DNA from: Trichomonas vaginalis G3
Taxonomy: Eukaryota; Parabasalia; Trichomonadida; Trichomonadidae
Assembly (NCBI RefSeq): GCF_026262505.1
Contig: NC_067207.1
Location: forward strand, 3,170,252-3,234,251
DNA: 64,000 nt
Reading direction: 5' to 3'
This document shows positions 31,307-40,890 of the stretch, in pieces (position 1 is the stretch's first letter; every line of letters starts with the position of its first letter). The notes below the pieces were generated by a model, which saw only the letters and a list, made by a program, of their open reading frames with translations, was not told the DNA's origin and made no database searches. The translations under genes and the position numbers were made by a program.

Positions 31307-32398
31307 GAGTGTGGGACAAACTATCCAGTGTCACTTTTTATTAACCTTATTTAAAAAAATTAATAAAATAATAATAAAAAATTATTTGAATCTTTTACAT
31401 TAATTGTTTCTTTTTTAAAAGTACCTTTAAAGTACAATAAACAAGATTTGAATCTATTGATCCTTGTTGCAAACTTGAATATATTGCTTCAAGCATTTTT
31501 GAGAGTAGCCCATGCTAGCTTTTATCTCTTCTTGGATACCAAACTGGAGGAGCTCCATAGTGTTGAATATCACGGGCTCCATACAACAAATTGAATAAGG
31601 TATTTCAAAATTTGAAGGAAATGGTCCATCATTGAATGTAGTGGCCAGGAATTGAATGACATACAGATAGTTTGAGGAAATTTGTTATAAATTATAATAT
31701 AATTGAAGAATTAATTATCAAAACAAGTCTAAGAGCCATTTGTCAGATTTTCCCGAAATGCAAGGTTAAGATTTTAGCAGCGACTAACTTTGAGTGTACA
31801 TATATAATTGTTATACTGAGTACTTTCTATCTGTGTTACTTATTTGAGTCTAAGAGCCATTTGTCAGATTTTCCCGAAATGCAAGGTTAAGATTTTAGCA
31901 GCGACTAACTTTGAGTGTACATATATAATTGTTATACTGAGTACTTTCTATCTGTGTTACTTATTTGAGTCTAAGAGCCATTTGTCAGATTTTCCCGAAA
32001 TGCAAGGTTAAGATTTTAGCAGCGACTAACTTTGAGTGTACATATATAATTGTTATACTGAGTACTTTCTATCTGTGTTACTTATTTGAGTCTAAGAGCC
32101 ATTTGTCAGATTTTCCCGAAATGCAAGGTTAAGATTTTAGCAGCGACTAACTTTGAGTGTACATATATAATTGTTATACTGAGTACTTTCTATCTGTGTT
32201 ACTTATTTGAGTCTAAGAGTCATTTCTACCATAGAACTAGATATTGTCTCTCATTAAATATATATAACTGTAAACTGCTTAATTCATTTATCTATTTAGA
32301 TAAAATTATATTTATATAAGATTTCATGTTATTATTTCATCTTTATTATTTTTTTTTATTCCTTTGAAAAGTGACACTGGATAGTTTGTCCCTTTCTC
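31307..32398. mobile_element. 1.1-kb Mutator-like non-autonomous element
   Basis: The ends read GAGTGTGGGACAAACTATCC and, in reverse complement, GAGAAAGGGACAAACTATCC, the identity continuing through GTGTCACTTTT, so about 30 bp of inverted repeat. The 10-bp direct repeat GATTCAAAAT flanks it (31297-31306 and 32399-32408). Long inverted ends with a 10-bp duplication suit Mutator-like elements. No transposase is encoded; the interior is mostly a 121-bp satellite. It sits in the acidic coiled-coil gene of Polinton A, 30 bp from the B insertion. Confidence 0.85.
31726..32225. repeat. 121-bp tandem repeat, four full units plus a part
   Basis: Units begin AGTCTAAGAGCCATTTGTCA at 31726, 31847, 31968, 32089, with a fifth partial copy from 32210. 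The full units look identical. The repeat contains no convincing gene; small open frames crossing it are by-products. Confidence 0.95.
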
Positions 32399-32408
32399 GA
32401 TTCAAAAT

Positions 32409-32559
32409 TTCAAAAATAAAAGGAGTGATTAGTTTGAAATCTATTCCTCAATCAAGAATCACCTCATTAATGAAAATTGATGATTTAACAAAAAGAATAG
32501 AAGAGATTGAAGAAAGAATGAATCAAATAATTGATTTCATAAATTCAAATAATCATTAG
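32409..32559 (+). pseudogene. C-terminal remainder of the A acidic coiled-coil gene
   Basis: Encodes ISKIKGVISLKSIPQSRITS and the coiled-coil end DFINSNNH, matching the end of the B copy (15908-16288). It is separated from its start by Polinton B and the Mutator-like element. Confidence 0.75.
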
Positions 32560-32673
32560 CTTATTTTGGCTTTCATATTCATTTAATAATTCACAATCTT
32601 CATTTTTAAATTGAAGTTTAACCCATTCAGGATTTAAACAATGTTTAATTAATCGCGGAATATCTGACATCAT
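32545..32673 (-). CDS. Small protein near the right end of Polinton A
   Basis: A 42-residue reading frame (MMSDIPRLIKHCLNPEWVKL) ending over the 3' end of the preceding gene. No homologue recognised in B at the corresponding place, where the 15426-15911 gene stands instead. Low confidence. Confidence 0.25.
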   Translation of the reverse strand: MMSDIPRLIKHCLNPEWVKLQFKNEDCELLNEYESQNKLMII

Positions 32674-32747
32674 CTATATATAGCTTCTTTTATAAAAGAT
32701 AAAAAATAAATTATTTTAAAATTAATGTTAATTTTTTAATGATTTAT

Positions 32748-32901
32748 AAATCTTGATTTATTCAAAAACGTAAGAATAAAAACCGTAAGAATCATATATT
32801 TTTTATTTCATATGTTAAAAAAAATGATATAAAATCGCTCGATATTGTATGAATTCTTACGTTTACAAAAAAAGTCACACAACCCGTCATATCATACTAC
32901 T
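32748..32901. repeat. Right terminal inverted repeat of Polinton A
   Basis: Matches the outer about 150 bp of the B repeats (ATTCTTACGTTTACAAAAAA and GAATAAAAACCGTAAGAATC are shared) with scattered differences, and ends ...TCATACTACT at 32901. The bases AATAAA that follow would be the target duplication; the other copy is outside the window. Confidence 0.85.
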
Positions 32902-32974
32902 AATAAAAAATTTAAAATATTGTAAAATATTATAACAGCTGTATTTAAAGCAGGCATTTTTACATTTTATTAGT

Positions 32975-33481
32975 TTAGAGTTTTAACATTGCGAAGTTCA
33001 ATTTATCAATTGGAAGCCAGTTCTCTTCTTTTCCGGCAACAGAAACAAGAGAATCCATAGCAGCAAGGACACGAGCCTTTGGAGCTAACTCGAGGCTTGT
33101 GAATGGGCCTGTAATACCTTCTTCGTTCTTTACGTTCCATTTCATTTCAAGAATATCGCCAATACGGCCTGCACTGATGCCAAGGAATACCCAGTCGCGT
33201 TCGAAGATATCAACTTCGCCACGAGCGTAAAGTTCAGAAATATATTTAGCAGCATCATCAAGATTGCCATTGTTAGCCTTAACTCTCTTAAGGAAATCAA
33301 GGCACTTCTCTCCTGGAAGCATGGAATCAAAGACATGTTGATAAAGTTCGTTAAAACCGAGTTGTTCAAGCTCTGGATGGAGTGGCGGTGGTTCAACTGA
33401 TTCCTTTTCCTCAACAGCGCCTGGGAAGGCGAATGGGAACATTCCAGCTAACGTTGGGTCAATCTTGGGGGCCTCTGTCAT
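32975..33481 (-). CDS. Host protein of unknown function, about 168 residues
   Basis: First host gene next to the Polinton nest. I prefer ATG at 33481 (MTEAPKIDPTLAGMFPFAFP); an upstream ATG at 33532 would add 17 residues but a TTTTTTCAAAAAAATATA leader sits just before the nearer one, in the region where trichomonad initiators lie. The protein is Glu/Leu/Pro-rich with a helical middle (LDFLKRVKANNGNLDDAAKY) and ends ...LNFAMLKL. No family recognised. Codon choice is GC-richer than the mobile elements, typical of expressed host genes here. Polinton A ends 73 bp from its stop codon. Confidence 0.7.
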   Translation of the reverse strand: MTEAPKIDPTLAGMFPFAFPGAVEEKESVEPPPLHPELEQLGFNELYQHVFDSMLPGEKCLDFLKRVKANNGNLDDAAKYISELYARGEVDIFERDWVFLGISAGRIGDILEMKWNVKNEEGITGPFTSLELAPKARVLAAMDSLVSVAGKEENWLPIDKLNFAMLKL

Positions 33482-34016
33482 TATATTTTTTTGAAAAAAA
33501 TTTTGTCCGACAACATATGTTCGATTATCCATTCAATTTGTATCGTGTTCATTTCACAAAATTTTTCATACAAAATTCGCAGACTTTTTTACTTTCAAAA
33601 ATGCTTCACTGGTAACTACTCGGCATAGCAATATTAGTTTATATAGTCGTTTTACTTATACCAATGTTTTTTATTCAATTTGAAATGTAATCTGAATATA
33701 GGATAAATCTGCAAAAGGAACTGGGATCTCAAGCACATTGAAGCTATCTTCATAGCTTCAAAACCGAATAATTTCTAATAATAAATATTTCGAACAAATA
33801 TTTGATGAAAATAGATCAATCCACTAGTGACTATCTAAAATTTCATAACAAATGAATTATCCAAGCTGTTAATGGAAAAATGTCGAACATTTTTCTAAAA
33901 TCAGCAAATATGCTTCAGAAGAGGCTAAACGAAGAACTGTTAATTCTTATTTTAACTATCTAACTTGAGTCAGCATTAACGAGCTTTGAAAACAATAATA
34001 TTAAATCAATTTCTGA
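33482..34016. other. Intergenic, no gene seen
   Basis: AT-rich spacer of about 530 bp between two minus-strand genes. I find no long open frame, RNA gene or clear repeat. Confidence 0.6.
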
Positions 34017-34358
34017 TTAAAAGTCAGAAGGATCTGGCAAATCATCTGGATGGATACTGGATTTAGAAGCAGACTCATAATAATTTCTTCTGGATCCTTC
34101 CGATTCTATAATCTTTTGTCCTACTAATCTTGGTGGATTTTCTGTATTCGGAATGACCTCTTCTGGGGCATTGGGATAGTCTGTGTGACAAGAAACACTA
34201 TTATTTTGATGATAATGGAGCATGAAATCCTGGATTGAGCGATACCCTTTCGGAATAAGATTTTCCATTTTCGATAAAATACTTTCACAGTCCCAGTAAA
34301 TTATCTTGCTTATCCTAAAGCAATCGCGAAAACTTGATTTTAAGATCATATTTACCAT
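34017..34358 (-). CDS. Small hypothetical host protein
   Basis: A 113-residue open frame from ATG at 34358 to TAA at 34017. The C-terminal half is polar and Pro/Ser-rich (NAPEEVIPNTENPPRLVGQK, then SSIHPDDLPDPSDF), the N-terminal half has hydrophobic and Cys/Tyr residues. Not recognised. Supported only by length, a plausible start and codon use. Confidence 0.4.
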   Translation of the reverse strand: MVNMILKSSFRDCFRISKIIYWDCESILSKMENLIPKGYRSIQDFMLHYHQNNSVSCHTDYPNAPEEVIPNTENPPRLVGQKIIESEGSRRNYYESASKSSIHPDDLPDPSDF

Positions 34359-34505
34359 GCAAATTAAAATTCCGGTAAATGAGAGTTAGTCAAAAACGAT
34401 CAGGAGTTAAAAAACGGAAATTATTTCGTATATAAGACAAAAACTTCTAAAAAATTTATTCAAAATTCAAACAACAGATAAATAAATAAAAAACAGCAAA
34501 AAATG

Positions 34506-35579
34506 TTAAATCTGAACAACTTCAGATTCCGCATCAGTTCCAGACATTGTTGGATCGACTGAATTTCTTCCCATATGAGCGCTGGATTGGTTATTAAAGT
34601 TAGAATAAACAACAGATTGGCGAATTCTATAGAACCATTTATGATAGTCTCCATCTCTAACCTCTAAGAATATACGCTTAACTCCGCCAATTCTTGTTGG
34701 GCGGCGCTTTTGGAATTTAACGTATTGTATTTCTCTTGTTCCTGCATCAATAAGTATTCTATGCTTTTCGGGATCATGTTCGGTAATTTGAACGTCTGTA
34801 AGCTGAATAATTCCTAAAGGATCAGTGTCGTTACCTGCCTTTGGGAAATAGTACAAGCAAGAATTTGTAAGAACGAAAAAGTGCTGCGTCCAATAGCTTC
34901 TCCAAGAATCCTGCTTTTTGGCTAGCCACCCTTTAATTTCTGGGGCGCATAATGCAAGCGTTACTCTAGATTTTCCGCTATACATAAATTCGTGCTCTTT
35001 TATATCGTTGTACATTGCGACGAGTTCCATATCTGAAATACTTTCCTGATTTAAGCAACCTCGAATATTACTTATGAAATTAATCGGAGTCATTCTTCGA
35101 AGAATATTCGGACTGTGCAAATCTGTATTTAGCATGACTACAGAAACCGCTAAAATATTAGCCGAGTTGAAATCTAACTTTGTATCTGTGTTCTGCTCAC
35201 AATAAATTTCTGCAAAAATGGTTAAACACTGATCTATTGCATTAGACTCTTGTGGAAGTTGCATTCTTCCAGAAAGAGCGACGCGCATCGATTCTAAAAA
35301 TGGTTTTCTGAGATCCAATTCTCTGAAATAGCATCGTAAAATTTCCGCATTTTCTGGTTTTGATAGGTATTCGCCTATTTTCGTTCCCTCTAATCCGTTC
35401 ATCATATGCATAATGTGCGCAATTGACTGTGGAGATCTATCTGCACCTAATACCGAAACAAGGTGTAAAATTCCAGTTATAGGTCGGACATTAAATCTAT
35501 ATACTGCATCCCTGAGCTCGTCCTCACGGGCGATTTCGGCCTCAAGGCTTGACACTGATTGGTTATTATTCAGTGCCAT
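34506..35579 (-). CDS. Sec7-PH Arf guanine-nucleotide exchange factor (cytohesin-like)
   Basis: A 357-residue protein. The Sec7 domain covers about residues 25-200: the catalytic glutamate loop appears as GRMQLPQESNAIDQCLTIFA (usual FRLPGEAQKIDR) and the hydrophobic groove as LAVSVVMLNTDLHSPNI. A PH domain covers about 212-325 (IKGWLAKKQDSWRSYWTQHF to YHKWFYRIRQSV). Sec7-PH order is that of cytohesin/ARNO, which loads GTP on Arf GTPases at membranes, with the PH domain binding phosphoinositides. It is shorter than animal cytohesins and lacks their N-terminal coiled coil. The C-terminal tail is Ser/Asp-rich. Start ATG at 35579. Confidence 0.9.
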   Translation of the reverse strand: MALNNNQSVSSLEAEIAREDELRDAVYRFNVRPITGILHLVSVLGADRSPQSIAHIMHMMNGLEGTKIGEYLSKPENAEILRCYFRELDLRKPFLESMRVALSGRMQLPQESNAIDQCLTIFAEIYCEQNTDTKLDFNSANILAVSVVMLNTDLHSPNILRRMTPINFISNIRGCLNQESISDMELVAMYNDIKEHEFMYSGKSRVTLALCAPEIKGWLAKKQDSWRSYWTQHFFVLTNSCLYYFPKAGNDTDPLGIIQLTDVQITEHDPEKHRILIDAGTREIQYVKFQKRRPTRIGGVKRIFLEVRDGDYHKWFYRIRQSVVYSNFNNQSSAHMGRNSVDPTMSGTDAESEVVQI

Positions 35580-36564
35580 GCATTACCTTAGCGGTTTCCC
35601 TCAAAAACCGGATTTTGGGAATTTCCAAATGTTGACTGCTGTCTGTCTTTTTGGTATATAGGTTGGAATTAATTTGTTCATTAATGTAGATCATTAAACG
35701 CAAATAATGTTTATTCTCCTTTGGAAGCAATTAACCTTAAATTTAACAAAAACAGAAAATATTAAAGCTTGTTATACCGGTATTAGGAATATTAGAAAAC
35801 TTACCCACATTTTCGGCCGTTTTATATTCAAATTTGAGATGATGGAAAAGCCATGATGCAAATAAGGAAATTAAATCAAGAACCAACATTTTCGACTTCG
35901 CTCTAGTGTTACCTATGATGTGTACATAATAGGAAAGAAGTTTGAAAATCGAAGAAAAAATTATTCAATCAGGCCGGAAAAAAGATATTAGGATCTCGAA
36001 ATAAATATTGCAAACAATCTTGAAAATTCCTAGAATAAACCAAAATCCATATTATAGAAAGATATAATGAAAAATTTCATATTGGAACTGGACAATAACA
36101 TCATTGATGCTGTTACTGTGCAAATATATCACAAATCCGATGATTTTGAATCAAAAGTAGAACAAAAACATAAAATATGATTTAGTCTATCAATTTTCGT
36201 ATGGCACTGGATCCATTCATCTCTGCTTATTGATTTTCGTTTCTTGATACAGGCATATTTATTTAAAGCAAGAAATATTAAAAAGCAAAACCCAATTTAG
36301 AGACCCAGTGAAAGTGTTGAAATATATAAGCTGCTGGACAAGCGCCACAGATTCGATGAAGATAAGTAATTATTCAGATCGAACAAACCATGCTTACTTT
36401 ATTTGATCTATCGGCACTGCACACCGATAGAATTAATACGTTATTAAAAGTAACTAACCTTTGATAACAGATCCAAACTCTTTAGAAAGCATTTTATATA
36501 AATCAAATCCTTTAGAATTCAATTTTTAAATTTCTTTCATTTTTCTTCTGTTAAAATGCTATTT
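35580..36564. other. Intergenic, about 985 bp
   Basis: AT-rich upstream region of the Sec7 gene. Only very short open frames (the longest near 36067-36180, 37 codons) and no repeat detected. Promoter elements for the minus-strand gene should lie near 35580-35650. Confidence 0.6.
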
Positions 36565-36573
36565 AAATATAGT

Positions 36574-37935
36574 AAGGGTTTCGTTTTGCGAAAAAACGTA
36601 CAATACGCAATTTCGCTAAAAAAACATTTAGCTAGCAATTTGACTCCACTCAAGACGTCACTTTTTTAATTTTGCGGTATCATATTTTTGGAAAATCTTT
36701 ATGAATATTATATAAAAAGTCTCTTTTGTTGTAAACAGAAATTCATCAAAAGTGACACCTCAGAAAAGCTAAAATATTGAATTTTTGGAACTTTTGATAG
36801 AGCACGTTTTTAAATATTAATTAAAGTAAATGTATATTTTGTAAAGATTCTTTTTAATAAAAAAATAAAATTTTTCAGAAGATTTCATTCTATATGCCTA
36901 TGAAAAGTACTCTCAAAACTAACTTTTTCCTAATTATAATTAAATCTAGAATATTGTATTATGCTTAGTATTATTTCATTTTTCTCATTCAATTTAGAAT
37001 TTACAAATGTCAAAAAATTGAGAGCTGTCACTTTTGATGAATTTCTGTTTATTACAATATTTCATATTTTTATCGATTTTTGAGTTTTTGCGAAAAGTAT
37101 TCAATTATTTTTGCTATTTGGTCGGATAAATGTCAGATTTGCGACATTTTCTGATATGATATTCAGATTCTACGTTGATAATAATGCTTATAGAACCCTC
37201 TTGCTATTGTGTCAAAATTGCGAAACCGATAGCAAAAATATCTCGCAATATCGAAATTGAGATATTGAGTGAATTATGCATTATAGAGATTAAAAATCTG
37301 ATTTGTGAAAACATCTCATCAGTTTCTAGCTAATTCAAAAATCTTAATATCTTATTCGATTAAAATGAAAAGGGAATAGTTTCATTATGCTTTAAATGAC
37401 AGCCTTATAATCTAATCATAGTTTTCGCTCAATATGCAGCATTTTTTTTCGAAATCTATGGTCAATATCCTAAATACTGATTGCTTTGCATTCATATCTC
37501 TTACATTTTCTATACCCACATCACTATTCATTGCTATTCCTATCTTTTTCATTTTTGTTTGTTTCTCATAATTTCTCAAAAAACATGATAACTTGATATT
37601 TGTAAATATCATACTTTATAACGTAAATAAGAACTTGACCTATTAAGAAAAGCAGTAATGAAAAGAAAATCTGAAATTCATAAAAATTACAAGTTTCTGA
37701 TGACAATTAGCTTAATTAAACCAGGTACAAGATTATATAATTGTATTTTCTATCCAATTATACATATAATATCTTATCCAGAAAAAATAACTTGATCAAT
37801 ACCAAATGATTTTTTAACTAGTAAATAAAGTATTTTCTTTACACACACATTGTATATCATAGTTTTTTTTTGTTTCGCAAAACATCCAAAACAAATATGC
37901 TATAAAAGTGACAATTTTAGCAAAACGAAACCCTT
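36574..37935. mobile_element. 1.36-kb non-autonomous DNA transposon with 9-bp target duplication
   Basis: The ends are AAGGGTTTCGTTTTGC in inverted orientation (left 36574, right end 37935), flanked by the direct repeat AAATATAGT (36565-36573 and 37936-37944). A 9-bp duplication suits Mutator-like elements. Inside there is no transposase, but a perfect 23-bp inverted pair (36734-36756 and 37026-37048, around AACAGAAATTCATC) may be the ends of a further nested element. The phrase GTCACTTTT recurs in the interior and in the ends of the 31307-32398 element. Confidence 0.85.
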
Positions 37936-38344
37936 AAATATAGTATTCATGGACTTATCCCTTCATCAAAATATAATCTTCGAATAAACTTATGAAAAGC
38001 TGGTTTAGCTGTTTCAAAACTTCTTTCTTTTCAAATTGAATATTGTGTATTTTTCACATTATCGAATTTGAATTTAATTACTTTTCATAAAGATTTGATT
38101 AAACCTAACATTTATGAAGAAGTTTAACGCCATTCAATTTTCAAATGCAACAACTTTTCTCAGAAAAAAATTGGATAAAGAAAATATGATAAGAAACATA
38201 ATACATAATTCAAATTTTAAATATCAAATTTTACACTGAAGTAAGCAAAATTTCAATGAACCTTATATATTAGTGCTTCCAAATATAAATATTCTTTAAA
38301 ACTCAAAGAAAAAATTTTGGAAAGTTTACAAATTCTTAGTGATT

Positions 38345-38830
38345 ATGTTGTTGTTATATTATTTGTTTGTTTTGGCAAGCTCTGCTCCAAAACGAACGAG
38401 ACCACCTCCAACACCAACAAGGTCAATAAATACACTTCCCATTAAAATATCAGGCTTTATTATCATACCAATTGTTATTATCGTCGCTATTATTGGAACA
38501 GTTCTATTTTTCCTAATTCAGAAAGGAATTCTTAAGTTTAAGCCGAAAATTCCTCGCGAGCAAACTTATCAAGAAATGCCACCAGAAGTTATTACAGAAA
38601 CTAATGATTTGGTGCCACTTGTTCCAATCACAAGAACCGAAGTTATACCTCTTCTACAAAATGTAGATGATTATAGTTATTCATATTCATATTATTATTA
38701 TGAGGAGGAAGAAGAAGATTACTATGACGATGATGAACAAACAATATTAGTTCGATTACGACCTGAACAGGACTCGTCTTCATCATCTGACTCTTTGATC
38801 TCATTAGCCAAAGTCACATGTGATCTTTAA
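38345..38830 (+). CDS. Small single-pass membrane protein with acidic Tyr-rich tail
   Basis: A 161-residue protein from ATG at 38345 (MLLLYYLFVLASSA is a likely signal peptide; the open frame runs two codons further up without ATG). After a short Pro/Thr-rich outer part comes a strong membrane segment (SGFIIIPIVIIVAIIGTVLF), then a cytoplasmic tail with YSYSYSYYYYEEEEEDYYDD and a Ser run. Tyr/acidic clusters in tails can serve in sorting or phosphorylation; that is inference. Unrecognised family. Confidence 0.65.
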   Translation: MLLLYYLFVLASSAPKRTRPPPTPTRSINTLPIKISGFIIIPIVIIVAIIGTVLFFLIQKGILKFKPKIPREQTYQEMPPEVITETNDLVPLVPITRTEVIPLLQNVDDYSYSYSYYYYEEEEEDYYDDDEQTILVRLRPEQDSSSSSDSLISLAKVTCDL

Positions 38831-39124
38831 CTCCTTTTACCATTTATATTACACTTTTGTTTGTATTGTAAATATTATTTGTATGTTGTCATTTCCCATA
38901 TACTATTATAACATTTAATATTTCACATGATGAGTCGTAAAAAAAATTATGGTATGCTATTAGAAAAGAGTAGCCACTACACTATCAAGGCCATACATAG
39001 ATAAAAAGAATGTCATCATAATATTTATTTTAGTCTAATAAAACTATTTTAAATTTGTATCCAAGAAGAAGCGCCTGAGACACAAAATGAATATAGGGAT
39101 TGCTGAATAAAAGGATTCAGACAA

Positions 39125-39994
39125 TTAAAGTTCAGGAATATAACGAGCTTCATCAAAATTCTCTTCAAGCTCTGGATTAACATCGGAATCGTTCTTTTGG
39201 GTATTTCCACCTGTAGAAAGACCAAATGCACACATCTGTATCAAAAAGATTATGTCGCATAAGCATGGCCCGCCAGCACCGAAGATCCAAGGCATTTGAT
39301 TCCAAGCAAACTGAGCACTAGTATCTTTGATGAATAAGGATATTAAATATGTACTGTTGCCTGAAATTGACAAGATTACATAAAATGGACTGAGATCGCC
39401 GACGGTTTTCATTTGAAAGTTCTTAATAACTTGAGGAATTCTTGAGGAAATGTAAATACATGCTGAAATCCATCCGAATATAGTTCCGAGGAGTTCAATC
39501 TTTGAATAAGGATGTGCGTAGTCAACTGCAGCTAATACAGCAGCAGTTGCAACTCCTGCTACTGCTGGTGCCACAATATTATCGCTTCCATCAGAAATAT
39601 CTGAAATATCTTTGCTGTTTTTATCTTTATCTTTAAATTGGTCAACACAACATTCAACGTAACAGCAACGATAGTATACGTATTGAGAAACAAGGATTCC
39701 ATCAAGAATGCAATAAATTATGGATTGGATGATCTGAATGAAAAGGCCACCATTAATAAAAAGGCCAATTAAAGAAAAGATGTTACCGGAGAAGAGCAAG
39801 CTGAAGAAGAATGGACTTTGTCCGTCAACGCGCTTTGTCTTGCAGTTTTGGATGTATTGTGGAGTAGAAGAAACAAGCCAGATGCAATTTGAGAACATAC
39901 CGACACCAAAGCTCCATTTATCTCTTGGCGTTACGACACACTCTCCGAAAGCAGATTTAATCCACTTAATATAGCCAGGAGCACACTCGCTCAT
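39125..39994 (-). CDS. PQ-loop family lysosomal/vacuolar transporter (PQLC2/Ypq-like)
   Basis: A 289-residue membrane protein with about seven hydrophobic helices and two PQ-loop repeats: SSTPQYIQNCKTKRVDGQSP near residue 43 and SSRIPQVIKNFQMKTVGDLS near residue 183. The paired PQ motifs and the length mark the SLC66/LAAT-1/Ypq family, exporters of cationic amino acids from lysosomes. A Cys-rich, Lys/Asp-rich loop divides the two halves. The C-terminus is acidic. Start ATG at 39994. Confidence 0.85.
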   Translation of the reverse strand: MSECAPGYIKWIKSAFGECVVTPRDKWSFGVGMFSNCIWLVSSTPQYIQNCKTKRVDGQSPFFFSLLFSGNIFSLIGLFINGGLFIQIIQSIIYCILDGILVSQYVYYRCCYVECCVDQFKDKDKNSKDISDISDGSDNIVAPAVAGVATAAVLAAVDYAHPYSKIELLGTIFGWISACIYISSRIPQVIKNFQMKTVGDLSPFYVILSISGNSTYLISLFIKDTSAQFAWNQMPWIFGAGGPCLCDIIFLIQMCAFGLSTGGNTQKNDSDVNPELEENFDEARYIPEL

Positions 39995-40890
39995 TCAATT
40001 GTTATGATTTCAAAGGATTGAATATGGTCGATTAAATCTGTGAAATACTTGTAAATCCTATATGTCTGTAAGCCAACAACATCGGATTTTTAACTGGGAC
40101 GTTTTGTAAAAATATAATTGTAAAGTTATCAATGAATTTCTCCTCAATTCAATGATGGTTTGAGCGGAAAAGCAGTTTAATTTCTAATAACTTCGTAGTA
40201 TTTTTGGAGCATGATAAATAATCATAGTGGTTCAAAGATGTTATCTTAGGGGGTAAAAAAGGGGTCCATTACCCCTTACTTTTATTTGAAAAGTCTGATT
40301 CAATTCTTATCGAAAAAAAATTTTTGCATCGTTGAAAATGCTTATTTTTAATTTATACACTCTTCATTCATTGTATATTCGAAACCAAACAAATTTGTTG
40401 ACTTTTACAGCAAGAAAAATCTTTTTCATCTGTTTTTATAAGTTATTGCACATTCATAATTTAAAATATAACACATTATATTTTTGCAAACTAGTTAAGA
40501 TATGATTGAAGGATTTGTGTGTATTTTGGATATGAGTATTTTTATTTTTTTAAAATAGACTGCTGAGGAATTGCAGTTAATAATATGTTCATATGTCTAG
40601 CATAGTGTACATTATATTTTTAATTTCTGACTCATAAGGAATTTTGAACGATGATTAGTTGATATATTCCGTATATAACCTAAATTATTTAGTATATGTG
40701 TCTATGCATGTAAGTTTTCAATCATAATTGGGCAATGAAATACTTTTCTGTCTCAATCAAGGTTGCTTCACAAAATTGAGAAGAAATTATAACGATGACG
40801 TAAATTTATTTGACTTCGTAATTCTAAAACTATCAATTAATCTGGATCAGTATTCTTTCTTGGATTTTTCAACTTCATGGATAAATTTTC
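39995..40890. other. Intergenic, about 900 bp
   Basis: AT-rich region between divergent genes (PQ-loop and VPS26-like). A short imperfect palindrome with G and C runs lies near 40252-40280 (GGGGTAAAAAAGGGG, then ATTACCCC). No open frame of substance. Confidence 0.55.

Larger units (their letters stand above)
8320..32901. mobile_element. Polinton/Maverick A (fossil), interrupted by four or more later insertions
   Basis: A's own sequence is visible at 8320-15138 and 31283-32901; the rest of this span is inserted elements. It is inverted relative to B and of the same family, since the capsid, ATPase and flanking genes look nearly identical to B's by eye. Its outer end is at 32901, where read inward the sequence AGTAGTATGATATGACGGG matches the start of B's terminal repeat. 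On the left it is cut by P1, and its remaining genes, including polymerase and integrase, would lie beyond the window. It is broken: P1, two mariners, B and a Mutator-like element all sit in its genes, plus some small breaks. It must be older than those inserts. Confidence 0.85.

Noticed and set aside
31726-32225. CRISPR-like array
   Set aside because: Units are tandem with no spacers and lie inside a eukaryotic transposon.
31098-32319. Small open frames over the Polinton repeat and the satellite
   Set aside because: They run through non-coding terminal repeat or repeat in every copy and carry no protein-like pattern.
40252-40280. G/C-run palindrome
   Set aside because: Imperfect, isolated, no flanking feature; probably chance or a degraded element.
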